Part shown: one piece after another, positions 49,003 to 57,115 of the stretch
How the letters are laid out: the number at the start of each line of letters is the position of its first letter
How positions within the stretch are numbered: position 1 is the stretch's first letter
Assembly (NCBI GenBank): GCA_017512425.1
Contig: JAFWGI010000008.1
Coordinates: 1 to 64,000 of the forward strand
Reading direction: 5' to 3'
Source: Hyphomicrobium sp.
Lineage (GTDB): Bacteria; Pseudomonadota; Alphaproteobacteria; Rhizobiales; Hyphomicrobiaceae
DNA length: 64,000 nucleotides
Translations under genes and position numbers: made by a program
The notes under the pieces: generated by a model
Seen by the model: the letters and a program-made list of their open reading frames with translations, nothing else
Told to the model about the DNA's origin: nothing
Databases searched by the model: none

Positions 49003-49389
49003 ATGGCTCAGAACATCCACGTCCATACCGGCCACTACCTCGCGGTCTTTACGAGTAACAAATCGAGCGCGAAGTGGCGCGCCTGGTACGCGATGTCCGA
49101 CGACGAACAGCGCGCAACGGATGAGCGCGGGCTCGCGGCGCTCGCGGCATGGGACGAGGCTCACAAAGACGCGATCGTCTATCAAGGCGGCCCGCTCGGA
49201 CCGACGAAGCGGACATCAGAAGACGGCGTCGCCGATGCCGTCAATGAGATGACGGTGTTCGTCGTCGTCCGCGCAGCGTCACATGACGCCGCCGCGAAGT
49301 TGTTTGAAAATCATCCGCACTTCACGATCTTTCCGTGCGACGGCGTCGACGTCATGCCGTTGCTCAGCGGCCCTCCGCCGAGCGATTGA
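49003..49389 (+). CDS. YCII-related domain protein
   Basis: This 128-residue protein resembles the YCII family (DGPF-like): HYLAVFTSNKSSAKWRAW, an acidic-helical middle, GGPLGPTKRTSEDG and VFVVVRAASHDAAAKLFENHPHF. The fold is ferredoxin-like and roles are mostly unknown. The start ATG 49003 sits just after the upstream stop. It converges on the minus-strand gene at 49397. Confidence 0.75.
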   Translation: MAQNIHVHTGHYLAVFTSNKSSAKWRAWYAMSDDEQRATDERGLAALAAWDEAHKDAIVYQGGPLGPTKRTSEDGVADAVNEMTVFVVVRAASHDAAAKLFENHPHFTIFPCDGVDVMPLLSGPPPSD

Positions 49390-49396
49390 CGACGGC

Positions 49397-49894
49397 CTAC
49401 TCGGGTGCCGCGATCGACGCGGTTGCGTCTTCGGGCGCCGGAACGAAATACGGCGCGCGGTTCTTGAACGCCTCGAAGGTCTTCTGATCGATGGCCAGCG
49501 CCGCGCGAACGGGCTTTTGCGCCGACGGTGCAAGCGTTCGCTTCGCCGCCGCGATTTTAGATGCTTGAGCTTTGACGATTTTCTCTGGCGCTGGCATCGC
49601 CTTTACAGGTCGCGCGGCTATTGGCTTGCTTACCGCGAACTTCGAGGTCTGCCGCGTGATGTCCGTCTTCGGGATGATGCCATCGTCGATCAGCGCACTA
49701 ACGCAAGCGCTCGACAGCTTCGAGCGGCTTGTGTTCATGCACGCATGGCATCCGGCGGACCCCGCGACGTGCTTCGAGCAGTAGGCATAGTAGTCGCTCG
49801 CACAATTCATCTGCACGCTCCAGCTGAGCGCACGCGCGGGAGCGGTTGATGCAGACAACGCCGTCGAAGCAATAAGCAAAACCCAAATACGCAT
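49397..49894 (-). CDS. Exported Cys-rich protein
   Basis: This 165-residue protein has a signal peptide (MRIWVLLIASTALSASTAP) and a Cys-rich block at about 30-65 (NCASDYYAYCSKHVAGSAGC, HACM, SACVSAL). This is similar to the cysteine-rich repeat seen in alphaproteobacterial secreted proteins. The second half is Lys/Ala/Pro-rich. The ATG at 49894 follows GAGGG. A palindrome CGTGATT/AATCACG lies about 94 bp upstream. Confidence 0.65.
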   Translation of the reverse strand: MRIWVLLIASTALSASTAPARALSWSVQMNCASDYYAYCSKHVAGSAGCHACMNTSRSKLSSACVSALIDDGIIPKTDITRQTSKFAVSKPIAARPVKAMPAPEKIVKAQASKIAAAKRTLAPSAQKPVRAALAIDQKTFEAFKNRAPYFVPAPEDATASIAAPE

Positions 49895-49987
49895 CACGCC
49901 CTCGATACCGTTCGCTGAAGGATCAGCTTAGCGGACAACAAGGCAGCATTCGGGATACGCGGCGCGTTTGACCGCGCAGCGTTACGC

Positions 49988-50006
49988 CGTGATTGATCTA
50001 ATCACG
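49988..50006. promoter_or_regulatory. Small palindrome upstream of the Cys-rich gene
   Basis: CGTGATT (49988-49994) and AATCACG (50000-50006) form a perfect 7-bp inverted repeat around GATCT. It may be an operator for the gene starting at 49894 or downstream of fae. No factor is assigned. Confidence 0.3.
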
Positions 50007-50055
50007 TTGAGCGGAAGCGCCGTGCGCGGGCGCGATAACGGCGCAATGCGCCGTC

Positions 50056-50604
50056 CTAAATCTCGCCCTTTAGACCCTTCTCGAAGTATTTGTGGATCAC
50101 CTTGTCCTGGTTTTCGAGGAGCCAGTCGATCGACGGTTCGCTGCGCATCGCTTTCGTAATGGCGAGCGTCGTCGCCTTGCGGTGGATGTCGAACAGGATT
50201 TTGTGGTCCAGATTGTCGTCGGTCGCGACCGACGGATTGAGCCACACCGAGACGATGATGCCGAGATCGTTGGCTTTCTCGCGCGGGATGACGCCCGACC
50301 TTACGCTGTCGATCACGCCCATCGCGGTCGCGTACTGCACGGTGCCCATCAGGATGCTCGTGTAGCGCTCGTTGTCGACGGAGACTTTCGATACGCAGAT
50401 CGTCGGCGGGCGCACCATGACGTCGGTATTGAGGAGGGCCAGCACGCGCGAATGGCCGACAACCTGATTGCCGAGCAGATCGGCAAACGCCGTGCCCATC
50501 GGGCCATCCATTTCACCGATGGCGACTTCCGGCTCGGCCGCCGTTCCGGGAGGGCCGCCTGCAACAAGGCTTTCGCCGATGCGCATGATAATCCGATCAC
50601 TCAT
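50056..50604 (-). CDS. Fae-like protein without the catalytic His
   Basis: Formaldehyde-activating enzyme condenses formaldehyde with tetrahydromethanopterin. This 182-residue protein is a clear homologue: GESLVAG near residue 10, DGPMGTAFADLLG, GHSRVLALLNTDVMVRPPT, CVSKVSV and TLAITKAMRSEPSIDWLLEN align in order. The active-site His of Fae (in the VAHIDLIIG block) is Glu24 here (AAEPEVAIG). Catalysis as in true Fae is therefore doubtful; the paralogues Fae2/Fae3 are of unknown function. The ATG at 50604 has GGAGTG 5 nt upstream. No other C1 genes are adjacent. Confidence 0.82.
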   Translation of the reverse strand: MSDRIIMRIGESLVAGGPPGTAAEPEVAIGEMDGPMGTAFADLLGNQVVGHSRVLALLNTDVMVRPPTICVSKVSVDNERYTSILMGTVQYATAMGVIDSVRSGVIPREKANDLGIIVSVWLNPSVATDDNLDHKILFDIHRKATTLAITKAMRSEPSIDWLLENQDKVIHKYFEKGLKGEI

Positions 50605-50758
50605 ATTCACTCCATTGCAATGTGGTTGATGCCGGTGGCGCCGCGGCGCGGCACCGATGGCCGCGTTATGGCTGCTGATGCCGCAACCTGCAAGGTGCAC
50701 GCAATTAAACCTGAGCGAAATGTGAAGCAACTTGGCGTGCGTCGCGCTCGTTCGATTA

Positions 50759-51043
50759 TCACTCAAACGGATTGATGGTTTTGCATTTCGTCTTTTCCCA
50801 AACGAGACAGCCGCCGTTGCTCGTCGGCCAGGTGCAGCGCCACACGCCGCAGGGTTCGCCACCCGGGTTCGCCGTTGTCGTCAAGCGCCGGACACGTTGC
50901 CGCTGAGCGGCGATGAGCTGCAGATCAGACTGTTCTGCGGTGGCCATTGGCCGTTGTGGAGGCGCAGGCGCTGCTTGCGCGCTCGTTGCGATGACCGAGA
51001 GATCGAAAGCGATGAAAGTGATGACGGCCGTGCGCTTCAACAT
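50759..51043 (-). CDS. Small exported protein of unknown function
   Basis: This 94-residue protein has a signal peptide (MLKRTAVITFIAFDLSVIATSAQA) and a C-terminal part with three Cys and several Trp (GVWRCTWPTSNGGCLVWEKT). No family is recognised. ATG 51043 is preceded by GAGGAGG-like bases. It is followed by fae on the same strand 155 bp later. Confidence 0.6.
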   Translation of the reverse strand: MLKRTAVITFIAFDLSVIATSAQAAPAPPQRPMATAEQSDLQLIAAQRQRVRRLTTTANPGGEPCGVWRCTWPTSNGGCLVWEKTKCKTINPFE

Positions 51044-51127
51044 GAGAGCCTCCTCGGGGCTGGTGTTGCACTGCTCGGTCTGTCGCTTGCGCCGCGCTTT
51101 CGGTTCAAATCGCAATTGCACTCAACA

Positions 51128-51157
51128 GAAAACCCCGCCTTTTGAGCGGGGTTTTTG
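51128..51157. terminator. Terminator downstream of bciA
   Basis: AACCCCGC (51131-51138) pairs with GCGGGGTT (51146-51153). On the minus strand it ends in TTTTCTG and on the plus strand in TTTTT, so it works both ways. It lies 70 bp past the bciA stop. Confidence 0.75.
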
Positions 51158-51224
51158 AGTGTAGGCTGTCACGCATGGAACAACGACAGCGCACGCTGCA
51201 ACAGTGATGCGCAATCGTCTCAGC

Positions 51225-52226
51225 TCAGAAGACTGCGTGCTCTGCCCGCTCAGCGGTTGCCTCGCCGTTGATGAGCCGGGCGTAAAAATCGGCGAGCGTA
51301 TCGCGCCCCGTCTGCGGCGTCGCGTCGGCGTCATAGCGGCCCGTTTCAGGATCGAGAACGAGCATCGACTCCGTCGCATAGTAGCGGCCGATACGCGCCA
51401 GCTCCGCCTTTGCTGTAAGCGCAGGCACGACGTTGCCGGCAAGCCCGAGCGCGCCGGCGATCACATCCAGCATTGCAACCGGCACGCTCCTGAATCGCGG
51501 CGGCTGACGTAACAGCGCGAACAGCATTTCGCCCTGTTGCCGCGGCGTTATCGCAGGGCCCGGTCCGCCGATCGGCAGGATACGATTGTAGCGGGCCGGA
51601 TCGTCGAGACAGTCCGCGATGTAGTTTGCGAGATCAGAATCGCTGATCGGCGCACACCGCGTCAGCGTTCCGTCTCCAAACACTAAAAACGGCTTGCCTT
51701 TGCGTACGCGCTCGACCTGGCCCGACAACGACTTGAAGAACGCCGTCGGCCGCACGATAGAATACCTGAGGCCGCTTTTCGTGAGTTCAGCTTCAAAGGC
51801 AAGCTTGGCGCGCTGAAACGCGAGGAGGGGCTTTTGCACGCAAATCGCCGAGAGCAAGATGAAGTGTGGCACGTCGGCTGCGCGTGCCGCCGCGAGCGCA
51901 TCGCGTTGTGCTTTATAGTCGATGGCCCAGGCGTCCTTCGGCACACCCGTACGCGATGCGAGGCAAGAGATAACCGCGTCGAAGCGCTCGGATTTCAGAC
52001 CGTCGCGCGCGACGGCATCGGGATCGGTCACGTCGCCGTGGCGCATTTCGACGCCGGGGCAGTCGTTGAAAACGTCGGTATTGCCCTCGCGCACGAGGCA
52101 GACAACGTTATTCCGACGCGCGGCAAGTACCGCCACAACTGCGCGCCCGATCGTGCCCGTGCCGCCTAAAACGAGGATGCGGCGGGGTGGGGACGTCTGC
52201 TCATGATGCGTTACCGACTGGATCAT
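51225..52226 (-). CDS. bciA: Divinyl (proto)chlorophyllide 8-vinyl-reductase-like (BciA)
   Basis: This 333-residue protein matches the BciA/DVR family, which reduces the C8 vinyl group with NADPH in (bacterio)chlorophyll synthesis. Diagnostic blocks are present: ILVLGGTGTIGRAVV (NAD(P) loop), SCLASRTGVPKDAWAIDYKA, LLSAICVQKPLLAFQRAKLA, SIVRPTAFFKSLSGQVE, LPIGGPGPAITPRQQGEMLF and ATESMLVLDPETG. These match plant and bacterial DVR sequences over their length. No other bch gene is in the window, so the physiological role here is not shown. ATG 52226 (MIQSVTHH) is chosen. Confidence 0.85.
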   Translation of the reverse strand: MIQSVTHHEQTSPPRRILVLGGTGTIGRAVVAVLAARRNNVVCLVREGNTDVFNDCPGVEMRHGDVTDPDAVARDGLKSERFDAVISCLASRTGVPKDAWAIDYKAQRDALAAARAADVPHFILLSAICVQKPLLAFQRAKLAFEAELTKSGLRYSIVRPTAFFKSLSGQVERVRKGKPFLVFGDGTLTRCAPISDSDLANYIADCLDDPARYNRILPIGGPGPAITPRQQGEMLFALLRQPPRFRSVPVAMLDVIAGALGLAGNVVPALTAKAELARIGRYYATESMLVLDPETGRYDADATPQTGRDTLADFYARLINGEATAERAEHAVF

Positions 52227-52273
52227 CAGCACATCATGCCGCAAAGGCGACGCCGATCAATGGCGTCGTGCTC

Positions 52274-53248
52274 CTACGGCTGCTTCTCGCGAGCCGCCAA
52301 GTCCAGTTCGTCCCCTGGCAGATCGGCCGCTTCAGCGCCGTTCTTGCCTTGCCGGCCTTCGCCCCAGGTGAACAATCCGACGCCGGCCAGCACCAGGGTG
52401 GACCCAATCGCATCTGCAAGCGTGAACGGTTCGCCGAGCACAGCGACGGCCAGCGCAATCGTCACGAGCGGCGAAATCGTCGAAATCATCGCGACCGATT
52501 GCGGCGACGATCGCGCCAGTCCGGCATTGATCAGGAACGTCGGCACGACCGTCGCGAAGATCGCGCAGCCGAGCGTCAGCCATAGGAACCGCGGTGTCGC
52601 CGCAAAATCACCGCTCACCACGACTTGATGTAATATGCAGAACACGCCGGCCGAAAGCAGCGCTATCGACGTGTAGAGGGCCGACCCGAGCGCCGGAATA
52701 ATCGCCTTTGCGATCAGATGATGAAACGCAAACGAGATCGCCGCGCCAAGCACGAGCAGTGTCCCGATGACTGTGTCGCGTCCACCAACGGGCAAATCGA
52801 TCGCGAATACGATCGCGAGCCCCGCATAAGTAATGCCCGCTGCCGCAAGCCCCGTCGGCGTGATGCGATGCCCGCCCAACGCCGCGCCGAACAGCATGAT
52901 GAAAATCGGATACGTAAACAACACGAGCCGTTCGAGTTGCGCGCTGATGTACTGCAGCCCGGCAAAATCGAATTGCGACGCGATGTAATAGCCGATGAAA
53001 CCCGTCAGGCACGCAAGCGCAATCGTGCGGCCGTCAGGCAACGGCAATCCCGCGCGCTGCCGGGTACGAGCGGCCCAAAGACCGATCACCGCATAAAAAG
53101 GCATCGCGAAGATCATGCGCCACGCCAGCATCAGCGCCGCGTCGACGCGGTCCTGATAGGCGAGCTTGATGAAGATCGCTTTGGTCGAGAACAGCGCCGC
53201 GCCGAAGAACGCGAGCGCGTAACCGAGATATCGCGGATTGGCAAACAT
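52274..53248 (-). CDS. DMT-superfamily transporter (EamA type)
   Basis: This 324-residue protein has ten hydrophobic helices in two EamA halves (about 10-145 and 160-290), beginning YLGYALAFFGAALFSTKAIF. EamA exporters carry amino acids or other metabolites; the substrate is unknown. The charged C-terminal tail (about 295-324) is extra. ATG 53248 opens the first helix. It precedes bciA on the same strand with a 47-bp gap, so cotranscription is possible. Confidence 0.88.
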   Translation of the reverse strand: MFANPRYLGYALAFFGAALFSTKAIFIKLAYQDRVDAALMLAWRMIFAMPFYAVIGLWAARTRQRAGLPLPDGRTIALACLTGFIGYYIASQFDFAGLQYISAQLERLVLFTYPIFIMLFGAALGGHRITPTGLAAAGITYAGLAIVFAIDLPVGGRDTVIGTLLVLGAAISFAFHHLIAKAIIPALGSALYTSIALLSAGVFCILHQVVVSGDFAATPRFLWLTLGCAIFATVVPTFLINAGLARSSPQSVAMISTISPLVTIALAVAVLGEPFTLADAIGSTLVLAGVGLFTWGEGRQGKNGAEAADLPGDELDLAAREKQP

Positions 53249-53335
53249 GGCCGTGCCATAATACGGATCGTTCGTCCGCGTAAATCCACCAATCGCGCGC
53301 AGGCAATGCCGCACTTACCGTCACGGAGACTGCTC

Positions 53336-53803
53336 ATGCCCGCCTTCACGCCCGACCGTTTCGTCGTCGAGCGCCACGATGCATCGCATACGACCGGCGC
53401 GAAGACGACCGAGTGGATCAGCGAAGCGGGCAACCTGACGCAGTTCGGCGCCTTCATCGAAACGCTGCAACCGGGGTCGCGTTCGTCGATCAAGCATTGG
53501 CACAGCGCCGAAGACGAGCTGGTCTACGTGCTCGATGGCGAGGTGACGCTGATCGAGGGAACGTTGGAAACGCTCCTGCGCCGCGGCGACGCCGCGACCT
53601 TCAAAGCCGGCGTCGCTGTCGGGCATTACCTTGAAAACCGCAGTACGCAACCGACGCGCTGCTTTGTCGCCGGCACGCGCGCCGCGGTCGACACCATTAC
53701 GTATCCCGACCACGATCGCATTTTGTATTGCGATAGCGCGAAAGCCGAACACGTCTGGACGGACGGGGCCGGTCGTCCGGCCGACAGCGCTTATCGGAAG
53801 TAA
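53336..53803 (+). CDS. Cupin-domain protein, paralogue of the gene at 42138
   Basis: This 155-residue single cupin has KHWHSAEDELVYVLDGEVTL (metal motif 1) and GVAVGHYLENRS (motif 2), followed by DTITYPDHDRILY. The same order occurs in the 42138 cupin: TQFG block, HWH motif, TYPD. It is therefore a dispersed paralogue with likely similar function. ATG 53336 has GGAG upstream. It diverges from the DMT transporter. Confidence 0.85.
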   Translation: MPAFTPDRFVVERHDASHTTGAKTTEWISEAGNLTQFGAFIETLQPGSRSSIKHWHSAEDELVYVLDGEVTLIEGTLETLLRRGDAATFKAGVAVGHYLENRSTQPTRCFVAGTRAAVDTITYPDHDRILYCDSAKAEHVWTDGAGRPADSAYRK

Positions 53804-53835
53804 TTTTCGATACAGCGCGCGGACACGCGCTCTCG

Positions 53836-53866
53836 AAAAAAATGGGCGCCCGCGAGGGACGCCCAT
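53836..53866 (-). terminator. Terminator after the outer-membrane protein gene
   Basis: TGGGCG (53843-53848) pairs with CGCCCA (53860-53865). On the minus strand it is followed by seven Ts (53836-53842). It ends the leftward OMP transcript. Confidence 0.7.
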
Positions 53867-53913
53867 AGCTTGACGGTATCTGACGGGAGGCAGAAAGAAC
53901 CGCCGAACATGCT

Positions 53914-54823
53914 TCAGTTCAGGCTATAGGAAACGCCGACGCGAACCTGGTTCACGCTGATGTCCTGCTTGGCGTAGATGGCTTCGATGTTTCCGGCTTC
54001 TTCCCCAGCCGACGCTAGATCGTCGTTATGACCGATCGTCATCGTTCCGAAATCATAGTGCAGCGCTTCAAAGCGGAGAGAGATTTTTTCGCTCAGAAGC
54101 ACCTGCACGCCGCCACCGGCAACCCAGCCGATGCGATCGTCGCTCCATTCGTACGTTCCGCTCTCGTTCGCCGGAACGCCGTCGCGCGGATCGGGTTCGC
54201 CTTCAGGCGAGGTAGCACTCCCGCTGTCCGGTCCACGCAACGCCGACGGTGCCGTAGAGCAGGAACGCGCCTGACGTTATGCCAAGACGTCCGCGCGACG
54301 AAGCCAAGTAGTCGAATTCGGAATTCACACGCAGGAACTGATCTGAGTCATCCAAAGTCTGGCCCGGTCGCAGCGTTCCGGCCTTTGGTGTAATCAAGCC
54401 ATCGCCGGAACCGTCCATGCCCGACCAGTCGTAGTCGCCTTCGATGCCGAACACGACGTTGGACGGCTGGAAATTGTAACCGACGTGGACACCGCCATTA
54501 AAGCCGCTGGCGTCGATCCCGACGCCGCCCGAGAATTCGCCGTCACGCGCGTACGTGCAGGCAATTGTCGATCCCGTTGCGCAGTCGGCCGTTCCGTTTG
54601 GGCCTCTATTCGGCGTGATGTCGTAGATCTTTTCGATTTCGGTCCCTGGTTCACCTTCGACATCCAGAAACTCGGTGTTCGGAACCCCGAAGCCGTAGCC
54701 GACTTGGCCGCCCGCGTAGAACCCGCTCCAGTTCGCGTCTCCGGCGCGTGCCATATCTATCGAGGTGGCGCCAGACATCAACAAGACCGCGGCGCAACTG
54801 ACTCCAACTAACAATGACTTCAT
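53914..54823 (-). pseudogene. Frameshifted outer-membrane beta-barrel protein
   Basis: The ATG at 54823 opens a signal peptide (MKSLLVGVSCAAVLLMSGAT) and an Omp25/31-like barrel (NWSGFYAGGQVGYGFGVP, GGVHVGYNFQPSNVVFGIEG, LYGTVGVAWTG). The frame then reads QRECYLA and stops at 54203. The rest of the barrel continues in the +1 frame from about 54230 (DSGSATSPEG...), through GWVAGGGVQVLLSEKISLRF, to VRVGVSYSLN at 53914. One base too many near 54224-54234 explains it. Total length would be about 302 residues. It may be inactivated, phase-variable or a sequencing artefact. Confidence 0.8.
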
Positions 54824-55464
54824 GATCTGAACGCTCCCCACGTTACGCAAAGTTTTTTCGTCTGTTTTCTTTCGGCGCAGCGCGTGCCCAAGAAGCGCCT
54901 TGCTAGAAAACTTTGAAGCACCGGGAAGTTTTGGAATGGAGGGGATGAATTCCCGGGAGGAATTCTGCAAATTGGTGAAATGACTATATCTCGGCGTCCT
55001 GGGTCAGCCGCGCCACAGGTGAAAATCCACAGAAGAGCTCCGAAAATTGGAAGTTGGCTTTGGGCAGCGCTCTCGTTGCCGCAAACGGTTGTCTCTTCTG
55101 CCGAGCACGGCTAGCTACGTGGGTGACATCGCCTGTCGCCCGTCGACGATCGCGGTCCACACAAAAAACGCGACCGCTGCAACACATTTGGCGTCTGCTC
55201 GCGTGGCCATCGCGCCACGGCGCGCGCAAAACCGCGCACTGTTATCACCGCAGCGAGCGCATCGATTTGCGCAATCGATCAGCACGTTGCGTCGATTATC
55301 GGCCGGAAAATCGATTGTCTGCTCGAACACGCGGCAATCCATGCAGCCCTTGCGCAAGGAGCATGGCTGATACTCCGTTTCTGCGGGTTTCATCACAGCA
55401 AACTGTATGCAAACCGTCGTGTTTGCTGCAGCGCCCTAGCGCTCGTATCAGAGGGAAATTCCGT
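54824..55464. other. Long intergenic region
   Basis: These 641 bp separate the leftward OMP gene from the rightward L,D-transpeptidase gene. Open frames exist on both strands but are Arg/Cys-rich and lack SD sites. I see no gene, repeat or RNA that I can support. It must contain two promoters. Confidence 0.4.
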
Positions 55465-56235
55465 ATGTCCTTGTGGCGGTTACTCGTTGCCGTATCGGCC
55501 GTGTTCCTTTCGGGTTGCGCGACGAACGACCTCGAATACTGGGGTCTGCCGTACCCGACGACCGCCGTCGACCGCGCCAACTATGCGCCGCGGCCGAAGG
55601 AAAAATTTGTCCTCGCTCCGATCGAAGTCGACCGCCTGCATCCCAAATTCCGTCGTCAGGAAGTCGCCTACAAGACCGCCGAAGCGCCGGGCACCATCGT
55701 CGTCGACGTTCCGAACCGCTACCTGTACCTGGTCGGCAATAACGGCCGGTCGATGCGCTACGCGATCGAGGTTGGCCGCGAAGGCTTCGGCTGGAGCGGT
55801 GAAGCAACCATCGACCGGAAAGCCGAATGGCCGGTCTGGACGCCACCCGCTGAAATGGTCGCGCGCGATCCGAAAGTCGCGCCGTTCGCCGCTGGCATGC
55901 CGGGCGGCGTCGACAACCCGCTCGGCGCCCGCGCGATGTATCTGTTCCAGGGCGGCAAAGACACGCTGTACCGTATTCATGGCGGCGGTCACCCGACGCG
56001 TCTCGGCAAGGCAACCTCAAGCGGCTGCATCCGACTGCTCGACCACGACGTCATCGACCTCTATGCGCGCGTCGGCACCGGCACGCGCACGGTGGTGCTC
56101 GCGGAAGAGAAACAGGTCAGCGGCGCGGCGCCAGCAGCCGATCAAAGTGCCCCTGCGAGCACGGCGGCGAGCCGCGCTTCGGTCGTGCCGAACATTTCCG
56201 GGCGGCCTGGCCCGGTCGTCCGCCGCAACGGCTAA
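55465..56235 (+). CDS. L,D-transpeptidase lipoprotein (YkuD domain)
   Basis: This 256-residue lipoprotein has a lipobox (AVFLSGC, Cys18) and a YkuD domain at about 70-215. The active-site pattern is HGGGHPTRLGKATSSGCIR, with Cys188 as nucleophile. L,D-transpeptidases make 3-3 peptidoglycan crosslinks or attach lipoproteins. The C-terminal 40 residues are Ala/Pro/Ser-rich. ATG 55465 has GAGGG 9 nt upstream. It converges on the HIG1-like gene with a 2-bp gap. Confidence 0.9.
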   Translation: MSLWRLLVAVSAVFLSGCATNDLEYWGLPYPTTAVDRANYAPRPKEKFVLAPIEVDRLHPKFRRQEVAYKTAEAPGTIVVDVPNRYLYLVGNNGRSMRYAIEVGREGFGWSGEATIDRKAEWPVWTPPAEMVARDPKVAPFAAGMPGGVDNPLGARAMYLFQGGKDTLYRIHGGGHPTRLGKATSSGCIRLLDHDVIDLYARVGTGTRTVVLAEEKQVSGAAPAADQSAPASTAASRASVVPNISGRPGPVVRRNG

Positions 56236-56237
56236 CG

Positions 56238-56636
56238 CTAGCCTGCCGAGACGTACAGCATCGCCATGATCACGACGATCAAAGCGAACTGTGCGACGAC
56301 GCGGAAGCGCATGAAGGCTTGGCTTCCGTCCTCGCTTCGTCCAGCGAGCATATTCCAGGCGCCGAGCAGCAATCCCGTGATAACCGCGCCTGCAAGCAGC
56401 AGACCCGCGTAAGGTCCAACCGCCTGCAGCATTTCAAATGGCGAACGCGCGAATGCTGCAGCCAGGTTGGCATGTAGGCGATCATAGCCGAAGTAAATCG
56501 CGACGCCGGCAAACGCGGCGATGACGCCGGTCAATCCGGCAGCCAGAATGTAGCGGACGTGGTGGCCGGTTTCGCCTCCACGCGCGTCGTCACCGGAGAT
56601 AACGACGCCGTCGGTTTCGTCATAGAGGGTAGCCAT
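56238..56636 (-). CDS. HIG1-domain-like membrane protein
   Basis: This 132-residue protein begins with an acidic region (MATLYDETDGVVISG) and has three to four hydrophobic helices. The last part, GAWNMLAGRSEDGSQAFMRF then RVVAQFALIV, resembles the HIG1 signature (MRxRVxxQ). HIG1 proteins associate with respiratory complexes. The N-terminal extension is unusual. ATG 56636 is preceded by GGAACCC-like bases. Confidence 0.6.
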   Translation of the reverse strand: MATLYDETDGVVISGDDARGGETGHHVRYILAAGLTGVIAAFAGVAIYFGYDRLHANLAAAFARSPFEMLQAVGPYAGLLLAGAVITGLLLGAWNMLAGRSEDGSQAFMRFRVVAQFALIVVIMAMLYVSAG

Positions 56637-57115
56637 GACATGGGTTCCTTGTGTGAGGTCCAATGGTCAGGCGTTGAGCTTCCTTGTTGGCGCTTGCGAC
56701 TCCGCTTCGCGGAGCCGGCCGCGAGCGCCGGGAACTCCTGCACCTTCCCGGCCGGCTCCCAGAACGGGAGTCGGAAGGCGCAAACAAAAGAGCTTTTCCG
56801 TCGAGCCGGATCTGTCCGGCCTTCCCATTCTACCACGCTGCCGTGTGATCTGCGCCGGAGCGTGCATCACAGTTCCGCGATCCGATTGCGCTAAGTTTAT
56901 GCGTTGCAGTGGTTTTTACGCCAACAGCAGCGCAAAATTGAACGCCATACGGTGAGCGCTGCTGATCGGATTTGCGGTCATTTCAGCCGCTGGGCCACCA
57001 CCTGAGCCATGCGTCCCGTGCCTGCCTGCCCATGAGGCGCCGCCGTTTCTCACGGCTCCGTCATCACGTATGCATCTGCCGAAATATTAGACACCTCCTG
57101 ACTCGGACGCTCCCT
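56637..57115. other. Intergenic region with a large inverted repeat
   Basis: This 479-bp gap between divergent genes contains the long imperfect palindrome annotated at 56690-56781. Outside it I see no gene; a short frame at 56635-56955 on the plus strand has no SD. Confidence 0.5.
56690..56781. repeat. Long imperfect inverted repeat
   Basis: Arm one (56690-56734) and the reverse complement of arm two (56745-56781) align with a few mismatches and one 9-base insertion. Both contain CGACTCC and GGAGCCGGCC and end at GGGAA. Each arm also has its own small hairpin (ACTCCGC...GCGGAG in arm one). The whole could form a cruciform or a large RNA hairpin. Confidence 0.65.

Noticed and set aside
52718..53335. 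Long N-terminal extension of the 53336 cupin
   Set aside because: It is the antisense of the DMT transporter gene and is rich in Arg and His, typical of a shadow frame.
54824..55464. Possible gene or RNA in the 641-bp gap
   Set aside because: Frames on both strands are Arg/Cys-rich, without SD or recognisable family, and I could not support any RNA fold.
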